From: Circinella minor
Lineage: Eukaryota > Mucoromycota > Mucoromycetes > Mucorales > Lichtheimiaceae
Direction of reading: 5' to 3'
DNA: 64,000 nt
NCBI GenBank assembly: GCA_016758965.1
Contig: JAEPRB010000038.1
Coordinates: 167,724 to 231,723 of the forward strand
The notes beneath the pieces are model-generated. The model was not told where the DNA came from, did no database searches, and worked only from the letters and a program-made list of their open reading frames with translations. Numbering within the stretch: position 1 is the stretch's first letter; each line of letters begins with the position of its first letter. A program made the translations under genes and the position numbers. Positions 22,927-34,618 of this stretch are shown piece after piece.

Positions 22927-24624
22927 TTATTCAATTAAAAATTGTTTACGTGTCTCAATACGTTTAAGTGAGTCGGGGTATGTAAAAATACTATGGTCCA
23001 TTATGCATAAACCAATTGCCTTATATAACCCATTTTCATCTCCACAAACAACTGGCATACCAATTATTCCTGGATCTGGTCCCATTTCATAACGAATTCC
23101 GGAAAGAATTGTACACTCAGCACACCTGTCCTCTGTCAATGATAAATATGCGCCTACATGTGTTGGAGATGACAATGTGTTGGTCCAGAGTTTGTTTTCT
23201 TTTTTAACAGGAAGTATATGTGTTGGTTTTATGCCGTATTTTGTTGTCGTTATTGTCGTAGTGGTAATGAATGTATTTTCCGTTATCTCAATATATAACA
23301 AATCGCGTGGATGTACTGTCCACACTGGTTGATGTGGCAATTCGTACGCACGAGTTTGGGGGATACAAGCGCCATTTTTTGATACTCCCCTAATATGACT
23401 TGCATCTTTAATAGACACTTGTATTGAATTACAGTTGGTTATAGTTAAGAGTCTATCGGTAACATCAACCGTAATATGAGGATTCACTATGACCGGACCA
23501 TTCTTATTCTTTTTATCAAAACTTTGTGGGACATGAAAACCGTTTACTCCTGTCCATGATGGCAAATTCAAGATCTTTTCTTCGTACTTTTCCGTTATTT
23601 TAGTGCCATCTTTCTTTTCTAGAGGTGAGCCGAATTTTAATATTGTCAAATCATTTCTGGCCAAAATACCATAGAATTGAACAGCGATTTTGGCGGTACT
23701 AGTACCAACTTGATCATCTTTAAATAAGTCGACTTTTTCATCCTCCTTATCTAGCGAAAACAGTTCTGGGAACATGTTGGCAAGAGCACGATATCGATCT
23801 ATAGCTCTTGTACTTTGTCGTGTACGAGCATAATATAATGTTGTACTTGTCGCCCATTTTATTGATTTATCAGATACACTGTACAAGAAAGGGCCAGCCA
23901 TTGTGTATGCTGCGGAAGGACTTGATGTGGTATCTGACCAAAGATGGACGTTGCGACCAATGAAAAGCATTTTTTGCGACATATAGGCTTCTTCCAATGT
24001 CCACACTCGTTTACTCCATTTTGAATTTGCTATTATACCAAGATCAACAACCTTGACCGGGACATCACCTTCTTTTTCTTGGTCATATTCTAACTCTGGT
24101 ATAAGCACCAACGTGTATTCAGCATGCTTGTAAATACTATGTAACTGTTGTAATTCGTGTTGCTTTGCAGCACTTTGTCCTTGGTCGATACAAAGTTGGT
24201 CAAACCATATATATTCAACGCCAAACTGTTTGCAAATACGTTGTACGAAGACTTCAAACAAGATATCGTCACTTGTTCTTTGCGTGGAAGAACTATCTTT
24301 CCCTATCCATTGATGGGTCACTTTTTTGGTCTCCTTGCCATTTTCTTTTTTATTAATTTCTGAAATATCGCCTGCTTGTTCCCAAGTGTATGACAGTGCA
24401 TGATATGATTTATCATAGGGTACCTGAGAGCCTTTAATTTTCTCCCAATTGTCAACACGCATTAACCACGTTGGCCTGTATTTTTTTAAGTTGGTAACCC
24501 GTTGTGAATTAGGAAGTGGTATTCTTTGTGAATAATTCATGTCAGAAGGATTGTCAAGTTCTCCGTCAGCGTACACTGCTTCCCATTGAGACGTCTCATA
24601 AACTATGGGCTCAGTAATCGTCAT
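22927..24624 (-). CDS. HET-domain protein 3
   Basis: Intronless 565-residue HET-domain protein, the close paralogue of the gene at 3238. HET blocks are YHALSYTWEQAGD (74-86), YIWFDQLCIDQ (138-148), the IYKHAEYTLVLIPELEY helix-strand, and SKWSKRVWTLEEAYMS. The middle region reads DRYRALANMFPELFSL and NLPSWTGVNGFHVPQ, both shared with the paralogue. The C-terminal module is GAYLSLTEDRCAECTILSG, then GMPVVC and KAIGLCI, near residues 475-545. It lies in tandem with the HET gene at 25097, same strand, with 472 bp between stop and start. A HET role in self/non-self recognition or induced death is known for ascomycete members and only inferred here. The start is shared with the paralogue. Confidence 0.85.
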   Translation of the reverse strand: MTITEPIVYETSQWEAVYADGELDNPSDMNYSQRIPLPNSQRVTNLKKYRPTWLMRVDNWEKIKGSQVPYDKSYHALSYTWEQAGDISEINKKENGKETKKVTHQWIGKDSSSTQRTSDDILFEVFVQRICKQFGVEYIWFDQLCIDQGQSAAKQHELQQLHSIYKHAEYTLVLIPELEYDQEKEGDVPVKVVDLGIIANSKWSKRVWTLEEAYMSQKMLFIGRNVHLWSDTTSSPSAAYTMAGPFLYSVSDKSIKWATSTTLYYARTRQSTRAIDRYRALANMFPELFSLDKEDEKVDLFKDDQVGTSTAKIAVQFYGILARNDLTILKFGSPLEKKDGTKITEKYEEKILNLPSWTGVNGFHVPQSFDKKNKNGPVIVNPHITVDVTDRLLTITNCNSIQVSIKDASHIRGVSKNGACIPQTRAYELPHQPVWTVHPRDLLYIEITENTFITTTTITTTKYGIKPTHILPVKKENKLWTNTLSSPTHVGAYLSLTEDRCAECTILSGIRYEMGPDPGIIGMPVVCGDENGLYKAIGLCIMDHSIFTYPDSLKRIETRKQFLIE

Positions 24625-25096
24625 TTGATACTATATAAAAGTAACACATATTAGCTTTACTTTATATTGATATTGTGTGAGAATGGTAAGAATCGTATAT
24701 ATAGAAAATAGATAATTTGTTGAAAATAATACCTACTAGACAAAAATTTACTGTCTCTGTCAAATAACAAAAAAAAAGTAAGGTGAGAAAAGAAAGTTTT
24801 CAGAACTAAAAAAATTCTATGTTTTTTATATACTACACCTCTACTTCGTTGTACTTGATTGTGTACGTGTTACAAAACGCAAAGCCTAAAACTTTAAAAG
24901 TAAACACAGTTTATAGGGCCGAATAAATAAAATGAATATACGTAATAAGAAACTTGTTGATTCATGTAGCGTCAAACATTTTTTTTTATTACTAATTAAA
25001 CAGTTTATTGATTTTATATAAGGAAACAGAAATAAAAGTATGAACGTTATTAAAAAAAAAAGTGGAGGGTGTGTAAATATAATAATGCGCCGTCAA
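24625..25096. other. spacer between tandem HET genes
   Basis: AT-rich spacer that must hold the promoter of the HET gene at 22927 and the 3' end of the HET gene at 25097. No further feature was seen. Confidence 0.45.
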
Positions 25097-26779
25097 TCAA
25101 ACAATTACAATTGTCTTCTCCTTCTTTTCTATACTTGGTTCTGACAGTTTAAATCGATGAGCCATAATGCAAATACCAATAGCCTTGTAGTATTCACTAT
25201 CTGTAGTTTTTGTTACAACAGGCATAACAACAAAACCAGAGTGTGGGGAAATTTCAAACTGTATTTCAGAAAGAACTTCACAGCTTGTACAATCTTTTTG
25301 TGTCAATGATAGATATCCACCTATACGTGATGATGATTCCTGTGGTGATGATGCGCTGATGCAAATTTTATCTTTCTCTGTTATTTCTTGTACAGGTAAG
25401 ATATGTGTCACTTTTATATCATATTCTCCAAAAGATTCATGACGAACGGCTATTCTTTTCCCTTTCCTTGCACTGAAGAATGGAACTAATTTTTCAGAAG
25501 ATGAAATATTTATAAGCAATAAACGGCGTTTGTCCATCATCCATATTGGGGTAAATACGTCAGTAAATTCATCAAGGTTGGATTCAAAAAGACCAGAGCC
25601 TTTTTTAATAGAAATTGGAATAGATGGACTTGTTACTGTCATGTATCTCCCATCTATTTTAAAGTTTTTATATGGAATCTTCAAATAAGTAGCCGGTATA
25701 TGTTCTCCAGAAGCACCTACCCAGGATGGAAGATCAAATCCTTGTATTGGAGTCTTATACTCTTTAGAAATGTCGATACCGTTGACATCATGATGATAGT
25801 ATAAGTGTGCACCAAAGCATAGAACAGAAAAATCGCTTGTTACTAAAAGACCATAGAATTGAGTCATTACTGCTTCTACGTCTTGCTTATAATCAATGTT
25901 TAATTTATGTATTATATCCGGCAGCATGGTTGCAAGTGCAAAAATGTAATCATGTTTTTTTGTAGCTAAACGGATATGCGCATGAAACAAAATTGTGCTG
26001 GCTGTCCATTTTATTGATTTATCGCCTAGTGGTTGCAAAAAAGGAATTTCTCTTGTTCCAACAGCTGTATATTGAGATATCACATTAGACCACATGTGGG
26101 CGTTTCGTCCTACAAAAACTATTTCTCTTGACACAAAGGCTTCTTCAAAAGTCCATAAACGCTTGCTCCATTGTGAACTTGATATTGCATTAATGTCAGC
26201 CATTTTGACTTTGGTGTTGTTTCTGTTGGCGTCATACTGAAATTCCGGTACAAGGGCAACAACAAAGGTTGCATTGGCATAAATTTTATGCATTTGTCGT
26301 ATTTCGCGCCTTATTTCCGTTACATCAGATTGATCGATACACATTTGATCGTACCAGATATAGTTAATCCCAAAGTCCTGGCATATCTGTTGAATAAGCC
26401 CTTCAAATTTGACGAGCTTTGTTTGGGAAGCGACACGTCGTCGGCCTCTTGGTTTTTTTCGTACCATTCTTCCTGGAGACACAATTTTATGTTGCCCTTG
26501 ATCCACTCTCATGAAATGACCGGTATGTTCATCTGGTAAAATATGTCCTGTTTGGTTCCAAGAATATGATAATGCGCAATACCCTTCGTTCATCTCGGAT
26601 CCTCTTACAATTCTCATGTCCGAGACGCGGACAAGATAAGTAGGCAAAAAATCGGGTTTAGACAATTTTTTCACACAGCTCTGGGCTTTTGAATTATGCT
26701 TGTTGCTTGTCGATTCTTTCGTTATTCCGTAAAGATTGCCAATCTCCCATTGCTTGACGTGGTACGTGATGTACGTCAT
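25097..26779 (-). CDS. HET-domain protein 4
   Basis: Intronless 560-residue HET-domain protein, closest to the gene at 7129 (shared RVSDM, EGYCALSYSW and CKDFGINYI/CQDFGINYI). HET blocks are GYCALSYSWNQTG (66-78), YIWYDQMCIDQ (140-150), MHKIYANATFVVALVPEF, and SQWSKRLWTFEEAFVS. Unlike its nearest paralogue it keeps the complete CIDQ motif. A basic stretch, RKKPRGRRR, lies near 107-115 between the first two blocks. The C-terminal module reads GGYLSLTQKDCTSCEVLSE, then VMPVV and KAIGICI. The MTYITYHVKQWE start is the first ATG; its 5' side faces KRI1 (27132) across 352 bp, so the two are divergent. Allorecognition function is inference. Confidence 0.84.
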   Translation of the reverse strand: MTYITYHVKQWEIGNLYGITKESTSNKHNSKAQSCVKKLSKPDFLPTYLVRVSDMRIVRGSEMNEGYCALSYSWNQTGHILPDEHTGHFMRVDQGQHKIVSPGRMVRKKPRGRRRVASQTKLVKFEGLIQQICQDFGINYIWYDQMCIDQSDVTEIRREIRQMHKIYANATFVVALVPEFQYDANRNNTKVKMADINAISSSQWSKRLWTFEEAFVSREIVFVGRNAHMWSNVISQYTAVGTREIPFLQPLGDKSIKWTASTILFHAHIRLATKKHDYIFALATMLPDIIHKLNIDYKQDVEAVMTQFYGLLVTSDFSVLCFGAHLYYHHDVNGIDISKEYKTPIQGFDLPSWVGASGEHIPATYLKIPYKNFKIDGRYMTVTSPSIPISIKKGSGLFESNLDEFTDVFTPIWMMDKRRLLLINISSSEKLVPFFSARKGKRIAVRHESFGEYDIKVTHILPVQEITEKDKICISASSPQESSSRIGGYLSLTQKDCTSCEVLSEIQFEISPHSGFVVMPVVTKTTDSEYYKAIGICIMAHRFKLSEPSIEKKEKTIVIV

Positions 26780-27131
26780 GTCTACTTGAACTAATTAGTC
26801 AAAAAAAAAAGGAATCAATGGAAAATAAGTCCGTAAAACGAATACTAGTGTTTATTCTTAACAGTAGCGCTTATGTAATGTCAAGAGTTTTAAACAAAAA
26901 GAAAGTAAAGAAAAATATGTATAAAAGAACTGGCTCAGCCATAACTGTTTATATGCCAATGGTGTCACACTACTTAGATAAGTTGTATAGCAACAAAATG
27001 ATAAATGATGATGAACCATCGGAGTATCAAGCGCCACTAATAAGAGCAATGCATGATAATAAAAAAAATGAAGAAATTTTTTTTCTTTCTCAATACTTTT
27101 TTTTTTTTAATTTTTTCTTTACTGCAACACA
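26780..27131. other. divergent spacer HET4 / KRI1
   Basis: A 119-codon frame at 26818-27177 crosses this spacer but runs into the KRI1 start in another frame and has biased Lys/Phe composition, so it is not called. The spacer holds both promoters. A T-rich tract precedes the KRI1 ATG. Confidence 0.4.
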
Positions 27132-29564
27132 ATGTCAGATAACGAAGAAGTTAATGTACATATTCGAGAAAGATTAGACGAAGACGCTGATTATGAACGT
27201 CCCGCTATTTGTAAGTGGATATGAATGTATTTATGTTTTACCCAATTACTAAAAAATAATGATAACTCATTTTTTATTAATAATTAAATAGTACAAGAAG
27301 ATAGTGATAAAGAACAAGGTACAAAAAAAATATTTCTTTTATTGACAAAATAGATCTTTATAACTAAATAAATTGACAAGAAAAATTTAGGTTAAAAAAG
27401 TGAAATTAAAATTTCAAGAATAATTAATTAATCAATAAACTTAATTTAATAATAGAATCCGATGTTTCAGAAGATGAATCAAGTGAAGAAGAAAGTGAAA
27501 GTGACGATGATGATGAAGACGAAGAAGCTGCCATGTTAACACCTGCTATTGATTCTCAAATTTTGCGTACTATTGCTGCTATTCAAACAAAAGATCCTAA
27601 AGTTTATGATTCAAATAAAAAGTTTTTTAATGAAGAAGATCTTGAAAAAGCAAAAGAAGAAGCTTTAAAAAAGAAACAAAAAGCAGCTGAAGAAAAAAAC
27701 AAGAAAAAAGTTCAATTCACTTTAAAAGATTATGAACGACAAGTATTACTTGATCATGGTGGTTATGTTAATGAAGAAGAAGAAGAACCAAAATCGCATT
27801 ATCAAGAACAAAAAGATATTAAGAATGATTTCTTGAAAGCAGTTGAAGCTGCAGAGTCTGATGATGAAGAGAATGATGAAGAAGAAGAACAAGGTTTAGG
27901 TGGAGGTTTATTGGAAAAACGAATTAAGACTAAAGAAGAAGAAGAGGAGGAGGATGCAAAATATAGAAATTTCATGCTTGAAAATATTGCGGTAAGGAAA
28001 CTATTCATATTAAATATATATATATATATGATAGATTCGAATTTCTCATATATATAATATTAATAGGCTGATGAAGCAAGTTCAAAAGCATTCAAGGATT
28101 GGAATGATAATTATAAAGAGAATGCAAATGTTACTAAAAGTGATGCATTCTTAATTGAGTAAGTATTATTATTATTATTATTATTATTACTGGACAGGCA
28201 GAATTTGGAAGGTGGGGGGAAAGGATCACAGTTGACAACATTATCTAACCATCAAAATTTTAAAAGTTATGTACTTAACCGTGGTTGGGTAGAAAAACCA
28301 AGTGATAAAAAACAACGATTAATTGATGAAATCGAAAAAGAAGTTGAAGAAGAACATCTTGATGAAGTAGATCGTTTTGAAAGTAAATATAATTTCCGTT
28401 TCGAAGAAGAGTAAGTTATTGTTTCTTTTATGTATAAATATCCCAAAAGAAAGAAAAAAAAAGAAACTTATATATAATTTTTATTTAGTGGTGGAGCACA
28501 AATTATTTCCCATTCTCGTCAAGTAGATGATTCCGTTCGACGAAAAGAAAGCAAACGTCAAAAACAACGAGAACGTAAGAAAGCTAAAAAAGCTGAACAA
28601 TTACGTCAAAAATCTGAAGAAATTGCTCGTGCACGTAATCAAAAGATGAAAGAAATTCGTGATCGTCTTAAAGAAATTAAAGAAATCACTGGTAACGATT
28701 GTAAGTATTCTATTCTTATATATATATATATAAACATTTATATAGGTTGGTACTAAGTATATATATATTTTAAATTGAATATATAGCTATTGATTTGGAT
28801 AAATTGGATTTAGATGGAGATTTTGATTCATTTAAATATGATGAACAAATGGAAAAAGTATTCAATGAAGATTATTATGAAGGTGGAACAATAGATGAAA
28901 CAAAACCAACATGGGATGATGATATTGATACCACTATGTATGAGGAAGCAGAAGGAGGAGAAGGAGAAGAAGAAGATATTATGATGGATGCTGATTATCT
29001 TCCCGGTGGTGAACAATATCAAAATAAACGAAAATTAAATCCTGATGAGATTCAACAAGAACAAGCAGAAAAGAGACGAAAAACTAAAGAATTATTAGAT
29101 GATTATTATTCTCTTAACTTTGAAGATATTATTGGTGGTGATTTACCAACACGATACAAGTATAGAAAAACAGAAAAAGAATCTTTTGGTCTTACTCCAG
29201 AAGAAATCTTGTTAGCAGATGATACAGAATTGAATAAATATGTTGGCATGAAAATGTTGGCACCGTAAGTATTTTAATTATAACATGATAATATATAATT
29301 AAATCATGAAACTAATTATTATTATTATTATTATATAATAGATATCGTAATGAACAAAGACAAGAACGAGAAATGAATATATTTAAAAAGAATCATAGAT
29401 ATAAATATAAAGATTTTAGTACACATTTCAATAATCGACTTAATGAAATAGTAGGAACTGAATCTAGTGGGAAGCAGTATACTAATGAAAATGGAGAAAA
29501 GGTCAAGAAATTACGTAAGCGTCGTGGAAAGAAGAAGAAACAATCATCTACTGAAACAGCATAA
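27132..29564 (+). CDS. KRI1: KRI1-like nucleolar ribosome-assembly protein
   Basis: Kri1 is a nucleolar protein needed for 40S subunit maturation, with the snoRNP factor Krr1 as partner in yeast. Eight exons (27132-27210, 27292-27318, 27456-27991, 28067-28158, 28198-28410, 28489-28700, 28787-29264, 29342-29564) give 619 residues, near the yeast length of about 590. The N-terminal half is very acidic with Lys/Glu coiled-coil stretches. The conserved C-terminal domain reads LLDDYYSLNFEDIIGGDLPT, then RYKYRK, GLTPEEILLADDTELNKYV, followed by a basic tail ending RKRRGKKKK. The acceptor of exon 5 (28198) is chosen to keep frame; an alternative AG four bases downstream would shift it. Introns are short and AT-rich with (TTA)n or (TA)n tracts. 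Confidence 0.93.
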
Positions 29565-30846
29565 ATTCAATCAATCCCTTTTTTTCTTTATCACTCACTC
29601 ATATTCTCTCTCTCATTATTTACATACATAAATCTTTTTTTTTACATGATTAACAAATATTTGCATCTTTAAAACTCTCTTTTTTTTTTTTTTTCTAAAA
29701 TTATTAAAAGTGTATCAATATTAATAAAAAAAATTATATTTTATCTTTATTCACATAATCAACTACTATAAATTACCAGTTGTGTAACAATTTTTGTTAT
29801 ACAATACCACATGATTCTTGTCAAAAAAAAAAAAAAAAGATTTTGTAGTCCATACTTGATTATATTGTGAAAGCTAACAACAATGATGAAAGTGATCTCT
29901 ATCTACAACAATTACTATACATAGTCCATATTCGACTGTATTCTATTAATAGTGTTTCTTATCAAGAATTATTCTCATTCAAACATGTTTGTAGATGGGA
30001 GGATGTTTAATAAATATTAGATCTTAGTAGAATATCGTAGATTAGTGCTATGAAAACATCATATTAGCAGTCTTAATGTTTTTTGTTGAGGATGTTGTTT
30101 TACCATGAATAATAGTACAAAACTCTCTAAATTATCAGAATCAAAAAGTGTTCTACAGCTATTCCCAAAGCCCAGGGATAGTATATTATAGAGAACTACT
30201 GATTGCTAAGAGTTAAAACCAACTTTTTAAATAATCATTATTTCAAATACTTTATAAAACCTTTGGTATATTTAGAATGAAATAAAAAAATATTGGTACC
30301 TTTGATAATAGTAGTCTATAGCTATTAATACCTTATCTTGCTATCGTGACAGTTAATAATGTAAGGTTGTAAATCATAAAGAGTACAATATAAAAAAAAA
30401 AGGGGGGGGGAGGGTTTATAAATACTCTCCTGATGGATAAAGATGTTAACATGAAAAAAGCAAGGAGGAGTATAAACTATCTTTTTTTACAAGGTATCAC
30501 AAACCATGCTCTTTGATCCAAAATAATAATAATGATAATATATATTTACTCATCATTTTACTGCCTTCTTTTTTTTTTGAATTATATAAAAAAGTTTTTT
30601 TTTCGTTGCCGAGTATAATTCATAGTATTAAAGAAGTGGGATCCATTTTGCTGCGCGCTGACAAATTTCTTTTACATATTTTTTTTTCAATACTTCTCAA
30701 CAAAAAATAAAAACTGTTTGCTTCCCTTTATCTTTTCAAAAAAAAAAAAACTCTAATTTTTTTTTAACATTATCTCCCATCTCTTTTTTTTTTTTCAATT
30801 CTCACTGGCCCCCACCTTTTTTTAATAAACAAACTCGAAAATAAAA
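29565..30846. other. intergenic, no gene seen
   Basis: Contains the KRI1 3' end, an A-run then G-run tract (about 30392-30411), and pyrimidine-rich tracts in the last 200 bp before the kinase gene. No coding region was supported. Confidence 0.45.
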
Positions 30847-32508
30847 ATGTCACAAGTGAAAGCAGACAAGTCTAATTCTTCCATGACCAATGTCTCTTCA
30901 CCTTTACGTTTTGAATTACGTTCAACATCGAATAATGGCAAACGTCCCTTTATTCAAAGTCAAGATGGGGGTCTTTCTAATAGTACTACGATAGACGATA
31001 CTATTCATATTAATGAACAACATAATACACCAACAACAAGTCCAATTATTAAACGTTCTCGACTCGATTTAAATAATAATGGATCCCATTCACCTTCTTC
31101 TCCTTCTTCACCATCCACGCATTTACTACGTAAAATGTTGACACCCACACGATCAGCAATGTCAGAAACTTCCAATTTATTTGATCAATCTGACATTATT
31201 ACTCAAGAACGACTTAAAAGTGGTTTAAATAGTAGTGATATTGAATTTAGTAGTCCTTCAACACGTTTTGATACACAAAATAAATTGATAGATCGTGATA
31301 AGTCAGAATTACAAGATAATAATCAAGATAATAATAATAACGAAGAGGAAGAAGAGGAAGAAGAAGATCTTCCACTTGGTAGTTTTGGATGGCCAGGATT
31401 TGCTGATGATGATGTTGATAATGAATATAATTATGATTTAGCAGATGAAGAAGATGAAGAAGAACAAGCAGCAAGAGCACGACGATCTTTATTAAGTGAA
31501 TTTAAAAGTAGTGAAATTGTACCATTGGATGGATATGATGAAGAAGATGAAGAACGATTACAATCGAGTCGAAATTTAACGTATGCTGTTATGGGTGATA
31601 TTTCAGAAGAAGATGATAATGATAATGAAGGACAAGTACCTGATATAATGGGAGCACCTACAACAATACCAATTTTTAAAAATGATCATCATTATCATAA
31701 TTATCAACAACAACAACAACCATCTCAATCAAAAATACAATATTATGATGATGATGTAGATGAACTCTTTTCAAGTAGTCATGTAGAAGATAATATTACA
31801 ACACAATTATTACCCAGTTCATCTTTACGTCGAAATTATGGACCCTCGAGTTGGCAACATATTAAACCAGCATTCTTGACAACCCAACCTCGATTTTTAA
31901 CAAAAGAATATTTTCAACAACATGATCCAACAAGTTGTATGCAAGAAGAAGATCAAGAAGAAGAAGAATTTTATGAAGATGAAGTTTCAATATCTTATTT
32001 TCAATCCAAATATGAAACATTAGGAAATTTGGGTTCAGGTGAATATGCAGATGTATTTAAAGTTCAACATTTAGAAACTGGACATATTTGGGCACTTAAA
32101 AAAACAAAATTACAATTTGCTAGTTATGATGATAGGTAAAAGATTTGAAAAAGAAAAGAAGAAGAAGAAAAAGGTGATATTGTTATTAATTTATAAATAT
32201 ATTAGATGGCAACAAATCATTGAAGTAGATCATATGAGAGCAGTATCTGGTTGTAAACAATGTGTAGAACTTACAGATGCATGGGAACAAGAAGGTATAC
32301 TTCATATACAAATGGAACTTTGTGTGAATGGAAGGTAAAGTATTATTAATGAGAGAAGGAAATAATTAAAAGAGATTTTATAACTAAAAATAAAAAAAAA
32401 AACTAGTTTGGCAGAATATATAAAATTTCATAATCGAAATATTCCAGAATCAGATGTTTGGTCTATTTTGTATGAACTTGCTCAGGTAAATATTTATATA
32501 TATCTTTG

Positions 32509-32542
<34 letters not shown>

Positions 32543-33370
32543 TAACAACAAAACAAAAATATATATTAGGGAGTAAAAGCAATTCATGACGCCAACATTA
32601 TTCATTTGGATTTAAAACCATCTAATGTTTTGATTAATGACATGGGATCTATAAAAATTGGTGACTTTGGTGTATCTGTACGAGAACCAGTGGTAAATAA
32701 TTTGTTTTGTTTACTTTTAAATATATATTTTTCTATACTAATTTATTTTAATAATAGGATCTTCGATGGGTTAAAGGTGAAGGTGATCGTCGTTATATGG
32801 CACCTGATTTACTTCGAGATCAATTTCATAAACCAGCCGATATTTTTAGGTAAAGATGACTAAAAGGAAGCCCTCTTTTTCATATAATATTTTTAACATT
32901 TTTTTTTTAATATATTTAGTCTTGGACTTATTGTTCTTGAAATGGCTGCTGGTATAGAATTACCAGATACAGGTGAACCATGGGAAGAACTTCGTATTGC
33001 TGATTTTTCAGGTTGTCAAGAAGCATTAAATACTAAAACATCTACTAAAATGCGTGAATTTATTGAATGGCTTATGCAAACAAATGCAAGAGAACGACCT
33101 ACTATTGATCAAGTATTAAAACATCCAGAACTAGCTTCTAAGAAATTAATATCATCATCACAAGATAATAATACAAAAGGTATTCTCTTTGATTATATTC
33201 AAGAGTTACAACAACGACGAATAGAACAAGAAGAAGAGAAATATGATAGTAATGATGATCCTATTTATGATAATGATTGTATTTTACAAGAAGAAGAAGG
33301 TGATCAAACACCTCATTCACTTTTACCACCACCGTCACCATTACCATCATTATCACCATTTGGTCATTAA
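30847..33370 (+). CDS. WEE1: Wee1-type protein kinase
   Basis: Wee1 kinases delay mitosis by phosphorylating the inhibitory Tyr of Cdc2/Cdk1. Six exons (30847-32135, 32206-32334, 32407-32485, 32570-32692, 32758-32849, 32920-33370) give 720 residues; all borders are GT-AG and keep frame. Residues 1-385 are an acidic, Ser-rich, low-complexity N-terminus likely to be regulatory. The kinase domain begins [20 protein letters not shown], with the ATP-binding Lys in WALKKTK, catalytic loop [12 protein letters not shown], metal-binding IGDFGVS, and the Wee1-like activation segment [13 protein letters not shown]. The E-G-D-x-R-Y signature is the main reason for choosing Wee1 over other kinases. The C-terminal tail is Pro/Ser-rich ([16 protein letters not shown]). 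Intron 3 carries a long (AT)n tract. Confidence 0.92.
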
Positions 33371-33885
33371 TAATAATTAATATTTTGCATTCTATTCATT
33401 TTATTATCGAGATTATAATCGTTTTTATAATTATAATCTATATATACCATTCACCATTGATCTTTTTTTTTTCAAGTTCCCTCTCAACCCTCTCTCACCT
33501 GCACCTTTTTAATTTGGCATTTTCTGTATATAGCTCACCTTTGACACTATTTGCGAATATAAACTTTTATAAGTAAATATAATTTTTTCTTTTTTTTTAT
33601 TATAATAAAAAAAAATGTAATTTTTCATTGCAAGTGTATATTTCTTTTGTTTGATCGACCTTTTTATCTTACATAATAATTTCGTTCTATTTTCAAGTTG
33701 ACCTCCTCCTCAAAAAAATTTATACATGCGTAATGCTTTGTAATATAATCGGCATACACTCTAAAAATAGCTTAAAGTAAAAACAAAACAATGAAAGAAA
33801 CTCCTAACAGTTTATTAGTAAAAAAAAAAAAAAAAAAGTCAAGTTGCTTTATGGTTACACAAGATATTTCCCAAGTACATTTAGA
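33371..33885. other. intergenic, no gene seen
   Basis: AT-rich 3' flank of the kinase with T and A runs (18 A residues near 33821-33838). No gene was seen. Confidence 0.45.
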
Positions 33886-34352
33886 GGTTGAATGCATTGC
33901 GCGGAAGTTCAATTGCTACGCACTATACAAAATACGTGAAGCTGAAAAAAAACTCAAGGTACCCGCTTGTTTCTCTTCGTTACCATAGAAACAAATCGTC
34001 ATGGCTATCAGTTATCGTTCGGCTACTACCCAAGCAACTAATAACGATATAAAAAAAAGTATGGGTTTATTTAAACGTCTAGTAAATCAGTACGGGTTAT
34101 ATAAATTGTATGCTAATCTGTGGACAATTTAGACAATCTTGTCAAACAATATTACGATAAATGCGCGCAGGGTGACATTCCCCCATCTTTAAATTTTTTT
34201 TTAGAAACCAATGTTGATGCAGTTGCCCAAGTTACAGACTTGCGTCTTGACTTGAAACGAACATGGATGAAAGTTTGTAAGAAGGCTGCCGAAGAGGCAG
34301 AAGTTCAATTTGATGATGAAGTAAGCTCGTTTCTTTTGCACCACAATTTTTA
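33886..34352 (+). repeat. inverted-repeat arm A with 5' gene fragment
   Basis: This arm is homologous, in opposite orientation, to 35504-35966. It carries the 5' part of a lineage-specific gene: exon 1 at 34001-34058 (MAISYRSATTQATNNDIKK), intron, exon 2 at 34133-34320 (containing VKQYYDKCAQGDIPP and ETNVDAVAQVTDLRLDLKRT), and a GTAAGC donor at 34321. Here the reading frame is undamaged, but homology stops in the second intron near 34352 and no later exon follows. So this is a truncated copy whose 5' end is better preserved than in the other arm. Confidence 0.65.
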
Positions 34353-34618
34353 GGGTATCGTACGAAACGTTCATGTCAAGACATGAGAGAACGGTTACGT
34401 CTCTGCCGAGACACGTTTACATAACCTTACTCGGTATGAAAACCAGTGTATCTGGCTGACTGCAACTGCTAACGTACGGTCTTGATCGTGTCTTTCTGTG
34501 GATGCTTGCGATTTCTTCTTATCACTATATATAATAGCAAACATCATTGTTACGAAAGATTCATAAAACCAAATATACTATTTTAGCAAGTGTTATACAA
34601 AATGAAATAAAAACTTAC
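34353..34618. other. sequence between the two gene copies
   Basis: Unique-looking sequence, somewhat richer in GC than its surroundings near 34355-34500, lying where the 3' end of the minus-strand relic should be. It probably includes the breakpoint that removed the C-terminal exons of that copy. No coding frame was assigned. Confidence 0.3.

Noticed and set aside
26818..27177. 119-codon plus-strand frame between HET4 and KRI1
   Set aside because: It overlaps the KRI1 start in another frame, has Lys/Phe-biased composition and no recognisable motif.
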